Assembly (NCBI GenBank): GCA_944472135.2
Contig: OX235270.1
Span: 141,685,632 to 141,749,631, forward strand
DNA length: 64,000 nucleotides
Reading direction: 5' to 3'
Origin: Trichobilharzia regenti
Taxonomy: Eukaryota > Platyhelminthes > Trematoda > Strigeidida > Schistosomatidae
In this document: one piece after another, positions 33,131-44,044 of the stretch
Layout of the letters: each line of letters opens with the position of its first letter
Position numbering within the stretch: position 1 is the first letter of the stretch
The notes under the pieces: generated by a model
Told to the model about the DNA's origin: nothing
Seen by the model: only the letters and a program-made list of their open reading frames with translations
Databases searched by the model: none
Program-made: the position numbers and the translations under genes

Positions 33131-35199
33131 TGCCAAAAGATGCAGCTTCCACATTCAGTAAACGATTTGTGTAGATGACATTACCCTCCAACTATCCCAT
33201 CTTCATCATTATAGCGAAACACTAATCATTGCAATCGATATGCTAAGAGTATGTTGCAGTCAGATCACATGGGGCGGACACTGATCAGGAAACGGGGATT
33301 CGCATCAATCCAAATTATGTATATCACGATTTTATTAAAATTTATTGACATAAAAATTTCCAAGCGAAATTTCAACCGATCGTGATATATAAGTTAGTCA
33401 GTTTGGGGGATTATATTCCGCTATAGGTTGTTGGATATCGGGTTGAAGGAGGTAAATTTGCTTCTTCAAGGTCACGGGGAGTGACTCAAATGACAAGTTG
33501 GCCAATCACAAGCGAGTGAACCACTTGTTTATCTCACTCGCGGGCACTCGAAATTATGGCGGTCTACAGGCTGGCAATGCATGAAGGCCCACACGGGGTG
33601 TCATTATGTGTTATCGCGATGTTGTGTTTGGGTTTTTCTACGTTGTTTTCAGGTGTTTTTCAAATGAAATACATTAGAAATACCACATTTTAACGAAAAA
33701 AATTAGAAAAATGGTGAAAAGTAGACGCTTTCAGCAGTTTGAGTGAACATGTATCTGTCATCGAATTTCGTTATTTCTTTGCATGTGGAATGTTAAAACT
33801 CTGTGTAAATTGTTAATTACGTTAAGAAAAACGAAATAAATTAGGCAATTGATGTATATTTTGCGAAATTCTGAAGGGGTGTTTTGAATCTCTGAGGTAT
33901 GAAAACTCTGTAACAGTGAGAAGAGTTTTAAGCTGTAAAGGAGTGTTAGTTGATTTATTCGCAAGGTAACAATTAATAAACAAATTTTTCTTAAAAGTTA
34001 CCTTGGTTTAGAGTATTTTCTTATTGCTAATTATTTGTTAACGGATGTCTTACTATTGTTGATTTGCAGGTTGCAATTGTAATTTACGGGGTGGTTCACT
34101 TTATTTGGAGGCTTTAATGAAGTGCAATTAAAGAATTTGCGCATTATCGTTGGAATCTTTGTGATATTATAAAATTATTTATCAAAATAAATATCCCTTT
34201 AATGTTTTAACGGTGTTCTTTAGGTAATTCACTACTACTTCCCTTTGCTTGTCGAAGGAATAGTGATGTAGCCGGTTTCGGAATGCGTAATGATTTAATC
34301 TGAAATAATGATAATTTGCGAAACATAAAAATACTAGGAAAATTTTGCTTCAATAGGATATACCTATAAAAAATTAAAAAATAACACGTTATTTTCCATG
34401 TACGTTGCCGTCCTACACTTATTATTATGTATACGTAGTAATCGCAAAACAAACCTAAGCTCAACGTATATTTTTTCGCAAGCCCTGATGAAAGATAATC
34501 TTTTACGCAGCCGGATTGAATGGAACTGAAACATTTCATGGGAGGATTGATGACGCACTGAGGAAAAATAACGGTTTACGATTATCACGCATTTCACGCA
34601 AGTATTACTACGTTGCCTATCAACTTCGTTAACTATACAATGTCCTCGAAATGATAATTAAGAGAGATACATGTAGTCGATATAAATGCATATATTTACA
34701 AAATAACAACAGTTAAACAGTACATATTCACATTAAAAAGGGTTTATAACAATTCAGTGGAAAAAATCGCATTTGTAGTTCTCTATGGCTACATCATAGT
34801 CAAATTAAAGTCCACTAATCGTTTTATCCACAATATGTGGATCAGTTTCCCTCAGTGATTGTGACACTGGACCCGTCTTTACAGCTTTCAGCACCACCTG
34901 ATCCTTCAGAAGAAACTGGCTACCGCGCGAACTTTGAAAAGGGAGTTAATTTTCACGCTCTTGTTTATTATTGGCTTTTGTTGTGTTATACGCTCCAAAA
35001 GTCCACAGATTTAACTTTAAATCAGTTTATTCTGATCGAAATTAGTTTACGTTTCAGATTTCAGTCTATTAAATTATAGGAAGTTGTGTCCTTATAACTA
35101 AATAGCTACATATATCTATCTTTGTGCACCCATTAGCTTTTATCACTGATTTATAAAGGTTATATATATTTGAAGTTGTATTTAATTTTTCCTGGTTCG
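33131..35199. other. Unassigned intergenic DNA
   Basis: Contains a widely spaced inverted pair TATATCACGAT / ATCGTGATATA (about 33319 and 33382) of unknown meaning. Frames at 34207-34539 and 34364-34597 on - are unrecognised. The last few hundred bases may be the 5' part of the CR1 element that follows. Confidence 0.35.
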
Positions 35200-35210
35200 T
35201 TTTAAATAAA

Positions 35211-35842
35211 ATGCCTGTCAAAAGAAACCGCTGCGGAAGGGCTATGTGCCAGTTTCCAGTGGACGAGGGAATGCAGTGTGATAACTGCAAGAGATGGTTT
35301 CACAGCATATGCACGAAACTTACTCCAGCAGCATACAAACGCTGCTGCAAACCTCTAGCAAACTGATTGTGCAACGAATGCTGTAGTACAACTAAACTCC
35401 GTATTACAGAAGCCATTGCTAATCTCAGTGTGGCTTTAAAGCTCATGGACTTCAAGCGTCCTCCACCACAGAAGAATACCGACTATTGCTCAGATAACGA
35501 TGATGTGACTAGCGTCATTGACTAAACAGCACATGTCTCCGATGCGACCTTGCCAATAAGTGAGTGTCCTACAGCACAGAAGAACACCCACCACGTTCCA
35601 GACACCCAGGCTGCCCCACGATACTGGACAAGCCCTCCAGTGACAGTAATGGAAAGACTGCCACGAGAAACAGGCGTACCAGGGGTCGAAAACCTGCAGC
35701 TCCAGTCGGCCAGGAACTGGCGGAACAAGCCTCATCCACACCGGTGAGCAGCAGACAGATAAACCCCATTACGATTAGCGAGTAGGACGCCAATGAATGG
35801 CGCAGTGTAGTCTCTCGCAAAAAGCGAGATAAGGATAACACT
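35211..35842 (+). pseudogene. CR1 ORF1 N-terminus with PHD-type zinc finger, interrupted
   Basis: From ATG 35211: MPVKRNRCGRAMCQFPVDEG, then MQCDNCKRWFHSICTKL and a final CNECC. The Cys/His order (C..C, C..C, H..C, C..C) and WFH are those of a PHD finger, a domain found in ORF1 of some CR1 elements. Codon 52 is TGA (35364-35366) where the family pattern expects Trp (TGG), a one-base change. A TAA follows at about 35523, and the later part (DTQAAPRYW, then basic linker) changes frame before joining the RRM-like part near 35843. Confidence 0.65.
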
Positions 35843-36382
35843 TTGGCTACACCGCCCAAGAAGGATAGAAACACACTTACGCCTCAGAGCAAGAAAGTCA
35901 CGGAAAGCAAACCCGATCTCTCTGACAGGTCTCTCATTCTCCACAAAGTGGAGGAGTCACTGGCCCTCGATCCTAAGACCAGATTCGAGCATGACCTTAA
36001 CTTGGTCAAGCCCCTTTTAGACAAGCTACTGCCACAAACAGTATCAGGCATTACTATACACAGCGTATACAGAATAGGTCAAAAGCCTGACCCTACAGTA
36101 AGTGAACCTGTACGTCTCCTCAAAGTCGTACTAAACTCTAAAGCAGAGAGGGATGCTATTCTAAGCAACTCTCATATTCTCAAAGGATCAGGGATATATG
36201 TCCGCGCTGACTTAAGCCTAGCAGACCGTGTCAAAAGACAGGCTGCGGCACTAGAATTAAGTGAGCGACGCCGGAACGGTGAGAAGAACCTTAAGATTAA
36301 GGGTTTTCGGGTTGTCCGAGTTCGCAGTTTAATGATCCCGAAACCTCTGTGGGTGGGCCGGGGAAGCACCAATCTGAATTAA
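35843..36382 (+). pseudogene. CR1 ORF1 RRM-like part (179 aa)
   Basis: Basic start (MATPPKKDRNTLTPQSKK), then VEESLALDPKTRFEHDLNLV, then GITIHSVYRIG, PVRLLKVVLNSKAERDAIL and a basic end (RVKRQAA, RRNGEKN). The layout is that of the RRM-like middle of non-LTR ORF1 proteins, and the last residues show the start of the basic C-terminus. The ATG at 35843 is internal to the original protein, which began at 35211. Confidence 0.6.
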
Positions 36383-37034
36383 CAGTCTGCTACACAAACG
36401 CCCGCAGCCTGTTAAATAAAAGGACTGAGCTGGCAAACATGATAGAAACCGGAAACCCGGATGTAATTATTATCACAGAGACATGGCTCACACCCGATGT
36501 CACTGACAACGAAGTTAACCTGCCAAACTTCGAAGTGCACAGGGTAGACCGACTAAACCGCAAAGGAGGGGCGTAGTCATCTACCTCAAGAAAGGCTTAA
36601 CCGTGCGTAGTATCGAAGCACTCGCCCACGAAAGTGAGTCGTGCGAACTTCTACGCTGCAGACTTAAATGCATAGGCCAAGACATTGACCTCATTGCTGT
36701 GTACCACAGTCCTGACTGCGGTGCAGATGACATCCTGATAGAGAAACTAGGCTTCTGGACTTCGAAATGTCGAAGTCTCGCAGTCGGCGATTTCAACGCC
36801 CCAACAGTTAACTCGTCGAGCGTAAAAACTCCATTTTCAGTCAACTCCTTTGATCATAAAATGCTAGAATCTAGTATTCTGCTAGCCCTCGTCAAACATA
36901 TCATTAAGCCCACGTGCTATTACTCAAAGAACTCCTCGTCAACTCTATATATAGTGTTCTCCCACGGTGAGGATGTAGATCTCATGCAAAATCTTCCTTC
37001 GTTAGGAAGAAGTGAATATGCTGTGCTCACTTGA
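36373..37034 (+). pseudogene. CR1 ORF2 endonuclease, frameshifted
   Basis: The first frame has ELTVCYTNARSLLNKRTELA and ITETWLTPDV and stops at about 36576 (RKGGA then TAG). The next frame (36603-37034) continues IYLKKGL-like, then AVYHSPDCGADD and AVGDFNAP, the endonuclease GDFN motif. A small indel near 36570 separates them. After SEYAVLT (the usual SDH is changed) the frame ends. Confidence 0.65.
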
Positions 37035-37678
37035 AAGTACACAGAAACGGCAGCAAGGGCAATACATCAACTCATCCAAACGTTTGGAAAGCTGATATAA
37101 ATCCGATCGTCTCAGCAGCCAAATCAGTAAACTGGTACATCAAACAAGAGTCCAAAAGAAGAGCCGCATAGAAAAAAATTTAGGAAAATTCACGCAAAAG
37201 TAACTGTAAATTTCATTCCAAGGTGTGTTCAAAACGGTCGGAAACATTACCCCACACCAATATACAGAGTGACTCATAAGTTACTCAAGCATAAACACAA
37301 ATGTTGGAACCTGTTTGCTACACCTGAGACTTCTGAGACCAGGAAATTATATAACACTGCTAGGAATAAAGCTATTGCACAATCCGCCAATCAGGGATGT
37401 AGTTCGAAGCACATCTGGCTCAAAATGCAAAGGTACAACCTAAGAATATTTTCCCGTATTTGAACTTCACAAATAAAACATCCAATGGTGTCCCAAACCT
37501 GACTGTTGACAATGACACAATCGAAAAAGATCAAGAAAAAGCAGAAGCGATGGCAAACTACTTCTCCCAAGTCTTCACTTAGGAGTCATCACTGCCTATA
37601 GGATCAGCTCTGGCTACATCAGGAGAACATGGGATAGATTCCGTTGACATCGACCGAGGCATCGTACTCAACTGCTTA

Positions 37679-38446
37679 ATGAAACTAGATGTAGAGAAAG
37701 CAATGGGTCCTGATAATCTTCATCCAAGGCTTCTCAAGGAGCTATCAGCTCACATAGCCGACCCTTTGACCACGATCTTCAAGCTATCTCTCCTAAATGG
37801 AGTGTTACCGCGTGACTGGAAAGATGCCATAGTAACTCCCATCCACAAAGGAGGATCAAGACAAAGCCCTTCAAATTACAGGCATATTAGTCTCACCAGC
37901 ACTTTAATCAAGGCACTGGAAAGAATCATCAAGAAAAGCATCATGGCTTATCTGGAAAATAGCAGCTTGTTATCTGGAGCACAGCATGGCTTCCGAAGTA
38001 ACCTCTCATGCCTGTCAAATCTCACTGCAAGAGAAAGCTGGGCCAATTCAAGGGACAACAGAAGACCCGTTGACGTCGTCTTCATAGACTTCAGTAAAGC
38101 CTTTGATAAAGTACCTCACAAAAAACTACTCATGAAGCTGGAATGTCTTGGTATCAAAGGCAGATTACTACGCTGGCTCAGGGAATTCCTCATAGATAGG
38201 AGGCAGAGGGTTAGGATCAACTCGAAACTCTCCTCCTGGACAGCAGTAAGTAGCGGAGTGCCACAGGGCACGGTTCTCTGTCCTCTCCTATTTATTCTGT
38301 ATATCAACGAGTTACCTCTGCTCACCGACTCCCCTATGGTCTTATACGCAGATGACTTAAAAATTTGGAGAGAGATGAAGGGTAACAGTAATACGCTCAC
38401 GTTGCAAAAGAACCTCAAAAAATTGTCAGAGTGGTCCGGAGAATAG
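37679..38446 (+). pseudogene. CR1 reverse transcriptase, + arm (255 aa)
   Basis: Starts MKLDVEKAMGPDNLHPRLLK. Motifs in order: NYRHISL, QHGFRSN, VVFIDFSKAFDKVPH, GVPQGTVLCPLLF (normally VLGP) and LYADDLKIW. YADD is intact. A TAG at 38444-38446 cuts it off from the next block (38447: MLPINVAKCAAM), and another TAG near 37580 cuts it from upstream. Same translation as 41344-42111 on -. Confidence 0.8.
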
Positions 38447-39180
38447 ATGCTCCCGATCAATGTAGCCAAATGTGCAGCCATGCGCATCGGACAAGCAAGC
38501 ATTAACGCCTACGAACTAGGAGGAATAACACTTCCATCAGTTCAGAATCATTTGCATTTAGGTGTCACAGTTAGTCACGATCTACAAACTGCAGCACACT
38601 GTCGAGTGGTGGCTGCACGTAGTTTCAGGTCCTTATGGGCGATTCGCAGAACCTTTACTAGAATCACCAGAGATATGTTCACCTCCTTATATGCATTTCT
38701 GATGAGGTCAAGACTGGAAAACTGCATCCAGGCCGCCAGTCCTTTTCTAAAAGGGGACTCATATTCTAGAAAGGGTTCAAAGGAAGGCAACATGAATGGT
38801 TTACGGCATGACTAACTTATCATACGAGGAAAGACTAGACAATTTAAATCTTCTCCCTGTCATACCGTAGGCAGAGAGGAGATTTAATCACAATGTTTAA
38901 AATTCTAAATGATGACTACGGGCCTGACCTGTTCTCTCTTTTCTTCCCACCAGGTCGGAACACCTAACAGGACATAGCAGGAGAGTTCAAAAGCCAAGGA
39001 GAAATCATATTGCTGTTGAGTACTGGTTCTCACATCGAGTCATAAACTCTTGGAACCGACTCCCAGAAGAAGTGGTGTCTGCAACCTCAAATGATTCGTT
39101 CAAGAAGGGTTTGGACAACCACAGAAATCTACCAGAAAGGGATTGACATAGGCTTCAAGCCTTCCATCCTCAGCCAATAT
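38447..39180 (+). pseudogene. CR1 ORF2 C-terminal part, + arm
   Basis: MLPINVAKCAAMRIG, LGVTVSHDLQTAAHCRVVAA and a LMRSRLENCIQAASPFLKG block. After a frameshift near 38760 the sequence continues with the usual RRGDLITMFKIL-like and RVINSWNRLPEEVV blocks to about 39150. The last blocks carry the normal CR1 end and stop near 39195. Confidence 0.7.
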
Positions 39181-39195
39181 ATCTGAATCTGTTAT

Positions 39196-40100
39196 GATCT
39201 TTCCATTCAAAAATTGAGATTGTATTCCTTTTACCATCTGCGGCCACACTGAGAAATACCTAAGGATATATACATATCACGTGAATTAATCGTACCTCAG
39301 GTGAACGATTCCTAATCTTAGCAACAATGAATATGTGAACAAGGGAGGGAACAACAGTAGAATCGGTAAGAATAGTCCATATATCCCATAATAAACTTGA
39401 AGAATCCTAGAACTTCCGATTTATCTTTCAAAGTTTGTCTTCTGCAAAATGCAAATATTACACAAATGCCTCTTCTCTCTGTCCATTACAATAAACTGAA
39501 AAAGGCTAAATATTCAAACTTTATACTTTGATTAAGTTACCCAATAATATTCCCTTTTTAATGGGTCCACATGCATATCACATTTGTAAAATCTATACAT
39601 GTGTTAAATTGTCTCCTTAAGCTGAAAAAATGTAATGTTTATGCGACTTTTATTTCTGTCATTTCAAAGCCCGCCTCAGTAACGTGTGCTACGTATTGGC
39701 CGCAGCGTTTATGCAAAGTAAAATCTACCAATCGCAATATGCATGCATGACCTTGAAGTGCTCAGCCTCTCCATAAAAGGTCGTGTGTGCCTTTATCCAT
39801 TGCCCCACGGCTACCACGGTAAGTGGGTTATGTGGACGTAAACTTAGTTGAGATACGGAAGTCATGTAACTTCTGAAGTTATATTGACTTCTTATGCATA
39901 ATAAACTAATTTATTATATAGAGATTTATTTTAAGTAGTCTACTGAACGCACTGTATGTGTGTTGTGTATAATGATTGGCCCGCACGCCCATACATTCAT
40001 GTGGATCACTACTTGTCTTTTTATCAATACTAACGTAGGAAACAGTAAAGAATAGACACCGAAGTCAAATGGCCTTGAGTCAATCAGTAAGATGGCTTGG
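39196..40100. other. Spacer of the inverted duplication, no gene recognised
   Basis: AT-rich, short frames only. Confidence 0.4.
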
Positions 40101-40597
40101 TATTTAGGGAATGACTTCTCAAACCTTTTCTCTCCCTCTAAGATACATTTACAAGGTCACCACAAAAAGGGTGCTTAAACGGAGGTCTTATAACATGCGT
40201 GTGGAATTTAGATTCTCTCACAGAGTGGTCAACTTCTGGAACTTTAAACCTGATTCAATAGTAACAGCTCCACCGGTGAACGCTTTTAAGGAGAAACTAG
40301 GTCTCTGCAGAGATACACCGCAAGGATTAACACAGGCAACAGAAACGTTCTATCCTTATAATCTAAATCTGGATGTTGTTCATAATCTTCGCTGGAAGTC
40401 TCACCCAGATAATTTAATTCCTATGATACAACGATTAGTCCTCCTAGGAACTACCATTCATACACGCAAATGGAAAGGTGATTCTCAAATATCATCACTA
40501 AACTATAAACATCACAAAGTTAATCATATTTCTGAATTAGTAGTGTCTATGAGGGGAACGAATTCCATTGAAGGATTCTGGGTTCATCTAAAATGAC
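40101..40597 (+). pseudogene. Chimeric frame: CR1 C-terminus joined to Merlin-like transposase end
   Basis: One open frame (40111-40596, 161 aa). Residues about 1-65 fit the C-terminus of a CR1-like protein: a YIYKVTTKRVLKRRSYNM region, then FRFSHRVVNFWNFKPDSIVT and NAFKEKLG. Residues about 95-161 fit the end of a Merlin transposase: LIPMIQRLVLLGTTIHTRKW, then NYKHHKVNH and TNSIEGFWVHLK. In the Merlin part the 'TD.W' Asp reads Arg (TRKW), so catalysis would be lost. The junction lies about 40310-40390. Whether it is transcribed is unknown; an open frame of this length may be chance. Confidence 0.55.
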
Positions 40598-40974
40598 AGC
40601 TTTTCAGATTTATTGGCTGAGGATGGAAGGCTTGAAGCCTATGTCAATCCCTTTCTGGTAGATTTCTGTGGTTGTCCAAACCCTTCTTGAACGAATCATT
40701 TGAGGTTGCAGACACCACTTCTTCTGGGAGTCGGTTCCAAGAGTTTATGACTCGATGTGAGAACCAGTACTCAACAGCAATATGATTTCTCCTTGGCTTT
40801 TGAACTCTCCTGCTATGTCCTGTTAGGTGTTCCGACCTGGTGGGAAGAAAAGAGAGAACAGGTCAGGCCCGTAGTCATCATTTAGAATTTTAAACATTGT
40901 GATTAAATCTCCTCTCTGCCTACGGTATGACAGGGAGAAGATTTAAATTGTCTAGTCTTTCCTCGTATGATAAG

Positions 40975-41343
40975 TTAGTCATGCCGTAAACCATTCATGT
41001 TGCCTTCCTTTGAACCCTTTCTAGAATATGAGTCCCCTTTTAGAAAAGGACTGGCGGCCTGGATGCAGTTTTCCAGTCTTGACCTCATCAGAAATGCATA
41101 TAAGGAGGTGAACATATCTCTGGTGATTCTAGTAAAGGTTCTGCGAATCGCCCATAAGGACCTGAAACTACGTGCAGCCACCACTCGACAGTGTGCTGCA
41201 GTTTGTAGATCGTGACTAACTGTGACACCTAAATGCAAATGATTCTGAACTGATGGAAGTGTTATTCCTCCTAGTTCGTAGGCGTTAATGCTTGCTTGTC
41301 CGATGCGCATGGCTGCACATTTGGCTACATTGATCGGGAGCAT
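40975..41343 (-). pseudogene. CR1 ORF2 C-terminal part, - arm
   Basis: Same translation as 38447-38815. It follows the reverse transcriptase frame directly after the shared TAG. Confidence 0.75.
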
Positions 41344-42111
41344 CTATTCTCCGGACCACTCTGACAATTTTTTGAGGTTCTTTTGCAACGTGAGCGTATT
41401 ACTGTTACCCTTCATCTCTCTCCAAATTTTTAAGTCATCTGCGTATAAGACCATAGGGGAGTCGGTGAGCAGAGGTAACTCGTTGATATACAGAATAAAT
41501 AGGAGAGGACAGAGAACCGTGCCCTGTGGCACTCCGCTACTTACTGCTGTCCAGGAGGAGAGTTTCGAGTTGATCCTAACCCTCTGCCTCCTATCTATGA
41601 GGAATTCCCTGAGCCAGCGTAGTAATCTGCCTTTGATACCAAGACATTCCAGCTTCATGAGTAGTTTTTTGTGAGGTACTTTATCAAAGGCTTTACTGAA
41701 GTCTATGAAGACGACGTCAACGGGTCTTCTGTTGTCCCTTGAATTGGCCCAGCTTTCTCTTGCAGTGAGATTTGACAGGCATGAGAGGTTACTTCGGAAG
41801 CCATGCTGTGCTCCAGATAACAAGCTGCTATTTTCCAGATAAGCCATGATGCTTTTCTTGATGATTCTTTCCAGTGCCTTGATTAAAGTGCTGGTGAGAC
41901 TAATATGCCTGTAATTTGAAGGGCTTTGTCTTGATCCTCCTTTGTGGATGGGAGTTACTATGGCATCTTTCCAGTCACGCGGTAACACTCCATTTAGGAG
42001 AGATAGCTTGAAGATCGTGGTCAAAGGGTCGGCTATGTGAGCTGATAGCTCCTTGAGAAGCCTTGGATGAAGATTATCAGGACCCATTGCTTTCTCTACA
42101 TCTAGTTTCAT
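41344..42111 (-). pseudogene. CR1 reverse transcriptase, - arm (255 aa)
   Basis: Same translation as 37679-38446, including the VLCP change and the terminal TAG before the MLPINVAKC block. The antisense frame 41288-41674 is a shadow. Confidence 0.8.
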
Positions 42112-42326
42112 TAAGCAGTTGAGTACGATGCCTCGGTCGATGTCAACGGAATCTATCCCATGTTCTCCTGATGTAGCCAGAGCTGATCCTATAGGCAGTG
42201 ATGACTCCTAAGTGAAGACTTGGGAGAAGTAGTTTGCCATCGCTTCTGCTTTTTCTTGATCTTTTTCGATTGTGTCATTGTCAACAGTCAGGTTTGGGAC
42301 ACCATTGGATGTTTTATTTGTGAAGT

Positions 42327-42665
42327 TCAAATACGGGAAAATATTCTTAGGTTGTACCTTTGCATTTTGAGCCAGATGTGCTTCGAACTACATCCCTGAT
42401 TGGCGGATTGTGCAATAGCTTTATTCCTAGCAGTGTTATATAATTTCCTGGTCTCAGAAGTCTCAGGTGTAGCAAACAGGTTCCAACATTTGTGTTTATG
42501 CTTGAGTAACTTACGAATCACTCGGTTTATCCAAGTGGGGAGGGGCTCTTCCTTAACACGTACAGAAGTAAATGGCTCCGTATATGATTTGATGTATACA
42601 GCCACCGAGGTTTTTTGCATCAACATTGGTCTGCAGATACTCCTCTGCGAAACTGGGATCAGTTT
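42327..42665 (-). pseudogene. CR1 ORF2 linker upstream of the reverse transcriptase, - copy
   Basis: Reads VKEEPLPTWINRVIRKLLKH, then KCWNLFATPETSETRKLYNT. The part up to 42522 matches the + arm. Beyond it, the - copy keeps what looks like the family sequence, while the + copy (37076-37262) has unrelated sequence with a similar end. Confidence 0.6.
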
Positions 42666-42989
42666 CTACGGAATATGAACGATTTATAGCCTGTGTAAAT
42701 CAGTTCTATTAGATGTACATCTCATAAATAAATTATAAATTAAATTATAAACTTTTTAAATCAATGGCACTTTCCTCCTATAAAAATACATTTAGTACAT
42801 TAAAGGCCACTTAACTTTGTTGTCTATTCTTTACTGTTGCCGTAACTTAAAACATTCGTTAAACAACTGTTATTGCGGGATGTCATCTCGTAGCTCCCTA
42901 CTACAACCACCTTACAACTAATGTGATTGACAGTATGTTTGATAATTTACCACTCATATGAAATAACTGGTATCTGTGTACTGCGGAGC
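42666..42989. other. No gene recognised
   Basis: AT-rich spacer with a TAAATTATAAATTAAATTAT run near 42726. Confidence 0.4.
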
Positions 42990-43990
42990 GGCTGTTCCCT
43001 TTGTCCTCCTCTTTGGCTGCGAAACCAGTTGAAAGTGAAAGACTTGAATGAGCTAGCTGCCTTAAATTATAGTTGTCTATATTCAATATCCAGTGTTAAT
43101 TGGTATAGTATAATGAGTAATGTTGTGGTTAAGCTTCGGTTATTAAGAAGGAAAAAAACAGTCGATAGAATTATGAATCTATCTAGATTGTGATATGTGC
43201 TGAACCATAGCCTCTCTCGTCAGGCAATCTTGGCTGACATAGGACTGCGTTTGAAGAGTTAGATGAGGACGATTATATCAAAGCCTAGCATAAATTTATG
43301 AAGTCTTTGATAATTGGTCGCAGCTAAATCGATTGGCTGCTGACTTCAAAACTATAAAAACCATAAGTTGGTGATGGTTCAAGATCTTTCTCACTATCCT
43401 AACACAGAGAAATTACTTGAGTAAAACATAAGTAACATAAGAACCGTCTTTATTACACTACTATTCAACGGTGACCAAATCATGCAATCGACAACTCGAA
43501 GACTTTAGTCAGCTGTCGAGAACGCACTCTACTCTGCATCTCTTCCTCGTACCTTTCGAACACTTCGAATTCCTGTGTTCACGACTAAATAACGAAATTC
43601 TGTGTATCTAAAAGTTCAGTCGCGCGGGGATTTTGCTGGATCACTTGTTTTGATTTTCTGCGTCGCAGCGAACACAAGATTAGATCACAAAAAGTGTTAG
43701 GAATATTCAGATCAAACCATGGCATTTATCCTTGAGCTGTTTGGAATTTGGTTTAAGGCGACTAAATAAGAAGTTGTAGACTGCCTAGTTGGTGTTCTCG
43801 ACACGTTAAAAGTTAGTAGCTTGAAACTAATCTTTGTCAATAACGGAGGTGCGTGCATTCACTCTTGATAATCTCCCAGATTTATAAAGTCCTCATGCTT
43901 CTCTGTCTACTTGTTCTTTCTCCCGTACATATCTGCTTTTTCTCTGCAACTGTGGTTGAAGTGTTGCACTTCTTTGTAAATTTCTACATT
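42990..43990 (+). pseudogene. Decayed RTE-type 3' part
   Basis: On + about 43060-43260 reads CLYSISSVNWYSIMSNVV, then HSLSRQAILADIG, paralleling [19 protein letters not shown] and [13 protein letters not shown] of the RTE copies. The 43840-43990 segment (GTGCATTCACTCTTGATAAT, later CTCTGTCTACTTG) parallels the 3' untranslated parts at 1-440 and 44650. Diverged, many stops. Confidence 0.5.
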
Positions 43991-44044
43991 GAGAATTCAA
44001 TGGGTCAATCATAAATAGCTCTCACTCCCTCTCACACTGTCTGT

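Larger units (their letters stand above)
37268..39180 (+). repeat. Left arm of a ~1.9-kb inverted duplication
   Basis: Mirror of 40612-42522; matching coordinates sum to 79790 throughout (for example 37679 with 42111, 38815 with 40975). The two arms share stop codons and frameshifts, so they derive from one already dead copy. Spacer about 1.43 kb. Confidence 0.85.
35200..39195 (+). mobile_element. Broken CR1-like retrotransposon with PHD-finger ORF1
   Basis: In order: PHD finger (35211-), RRM-like ORF1 part (35843-36382), endonuclease (36373-37034), reverse transcriptase (37679-38446) and C-terminal part (38447-39150). At least four stops or frameshifts break the two proteins, so the copy is inactive. 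37268-39180 occurs again, inverted, at 40612-42522. The piece 37076-37262 does not match what lies at the same place in the inverted copy, so one of the two is rearranged there. Confidence 0.8.
40612..42522 (-). repeat. Right arm of the inverted duplication
   Basis: Reverse complement of about 37268-39180. It contains the matching reverse transcriptase (41344-42111) and C-terminal (40975-41343) frames with the same stops at 41344-41346 and near 42208. Confidence 0.85.

Noticed and set aside
33310..33395. TATATCACGAT / ATCGTGATATA pair as transposon ends
   Set aside because: Only 11 bp, AT-rich, no target duplication and nothing recognisable between them.
41288..41674. 128-residue frame on + opposite the inverted reverse transcriptase, and its twin at 38116-38502
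   Set aside because: They are antisense shadows of the CR1 reverse transcriptase frames and repeat only because of the inverted duplication.
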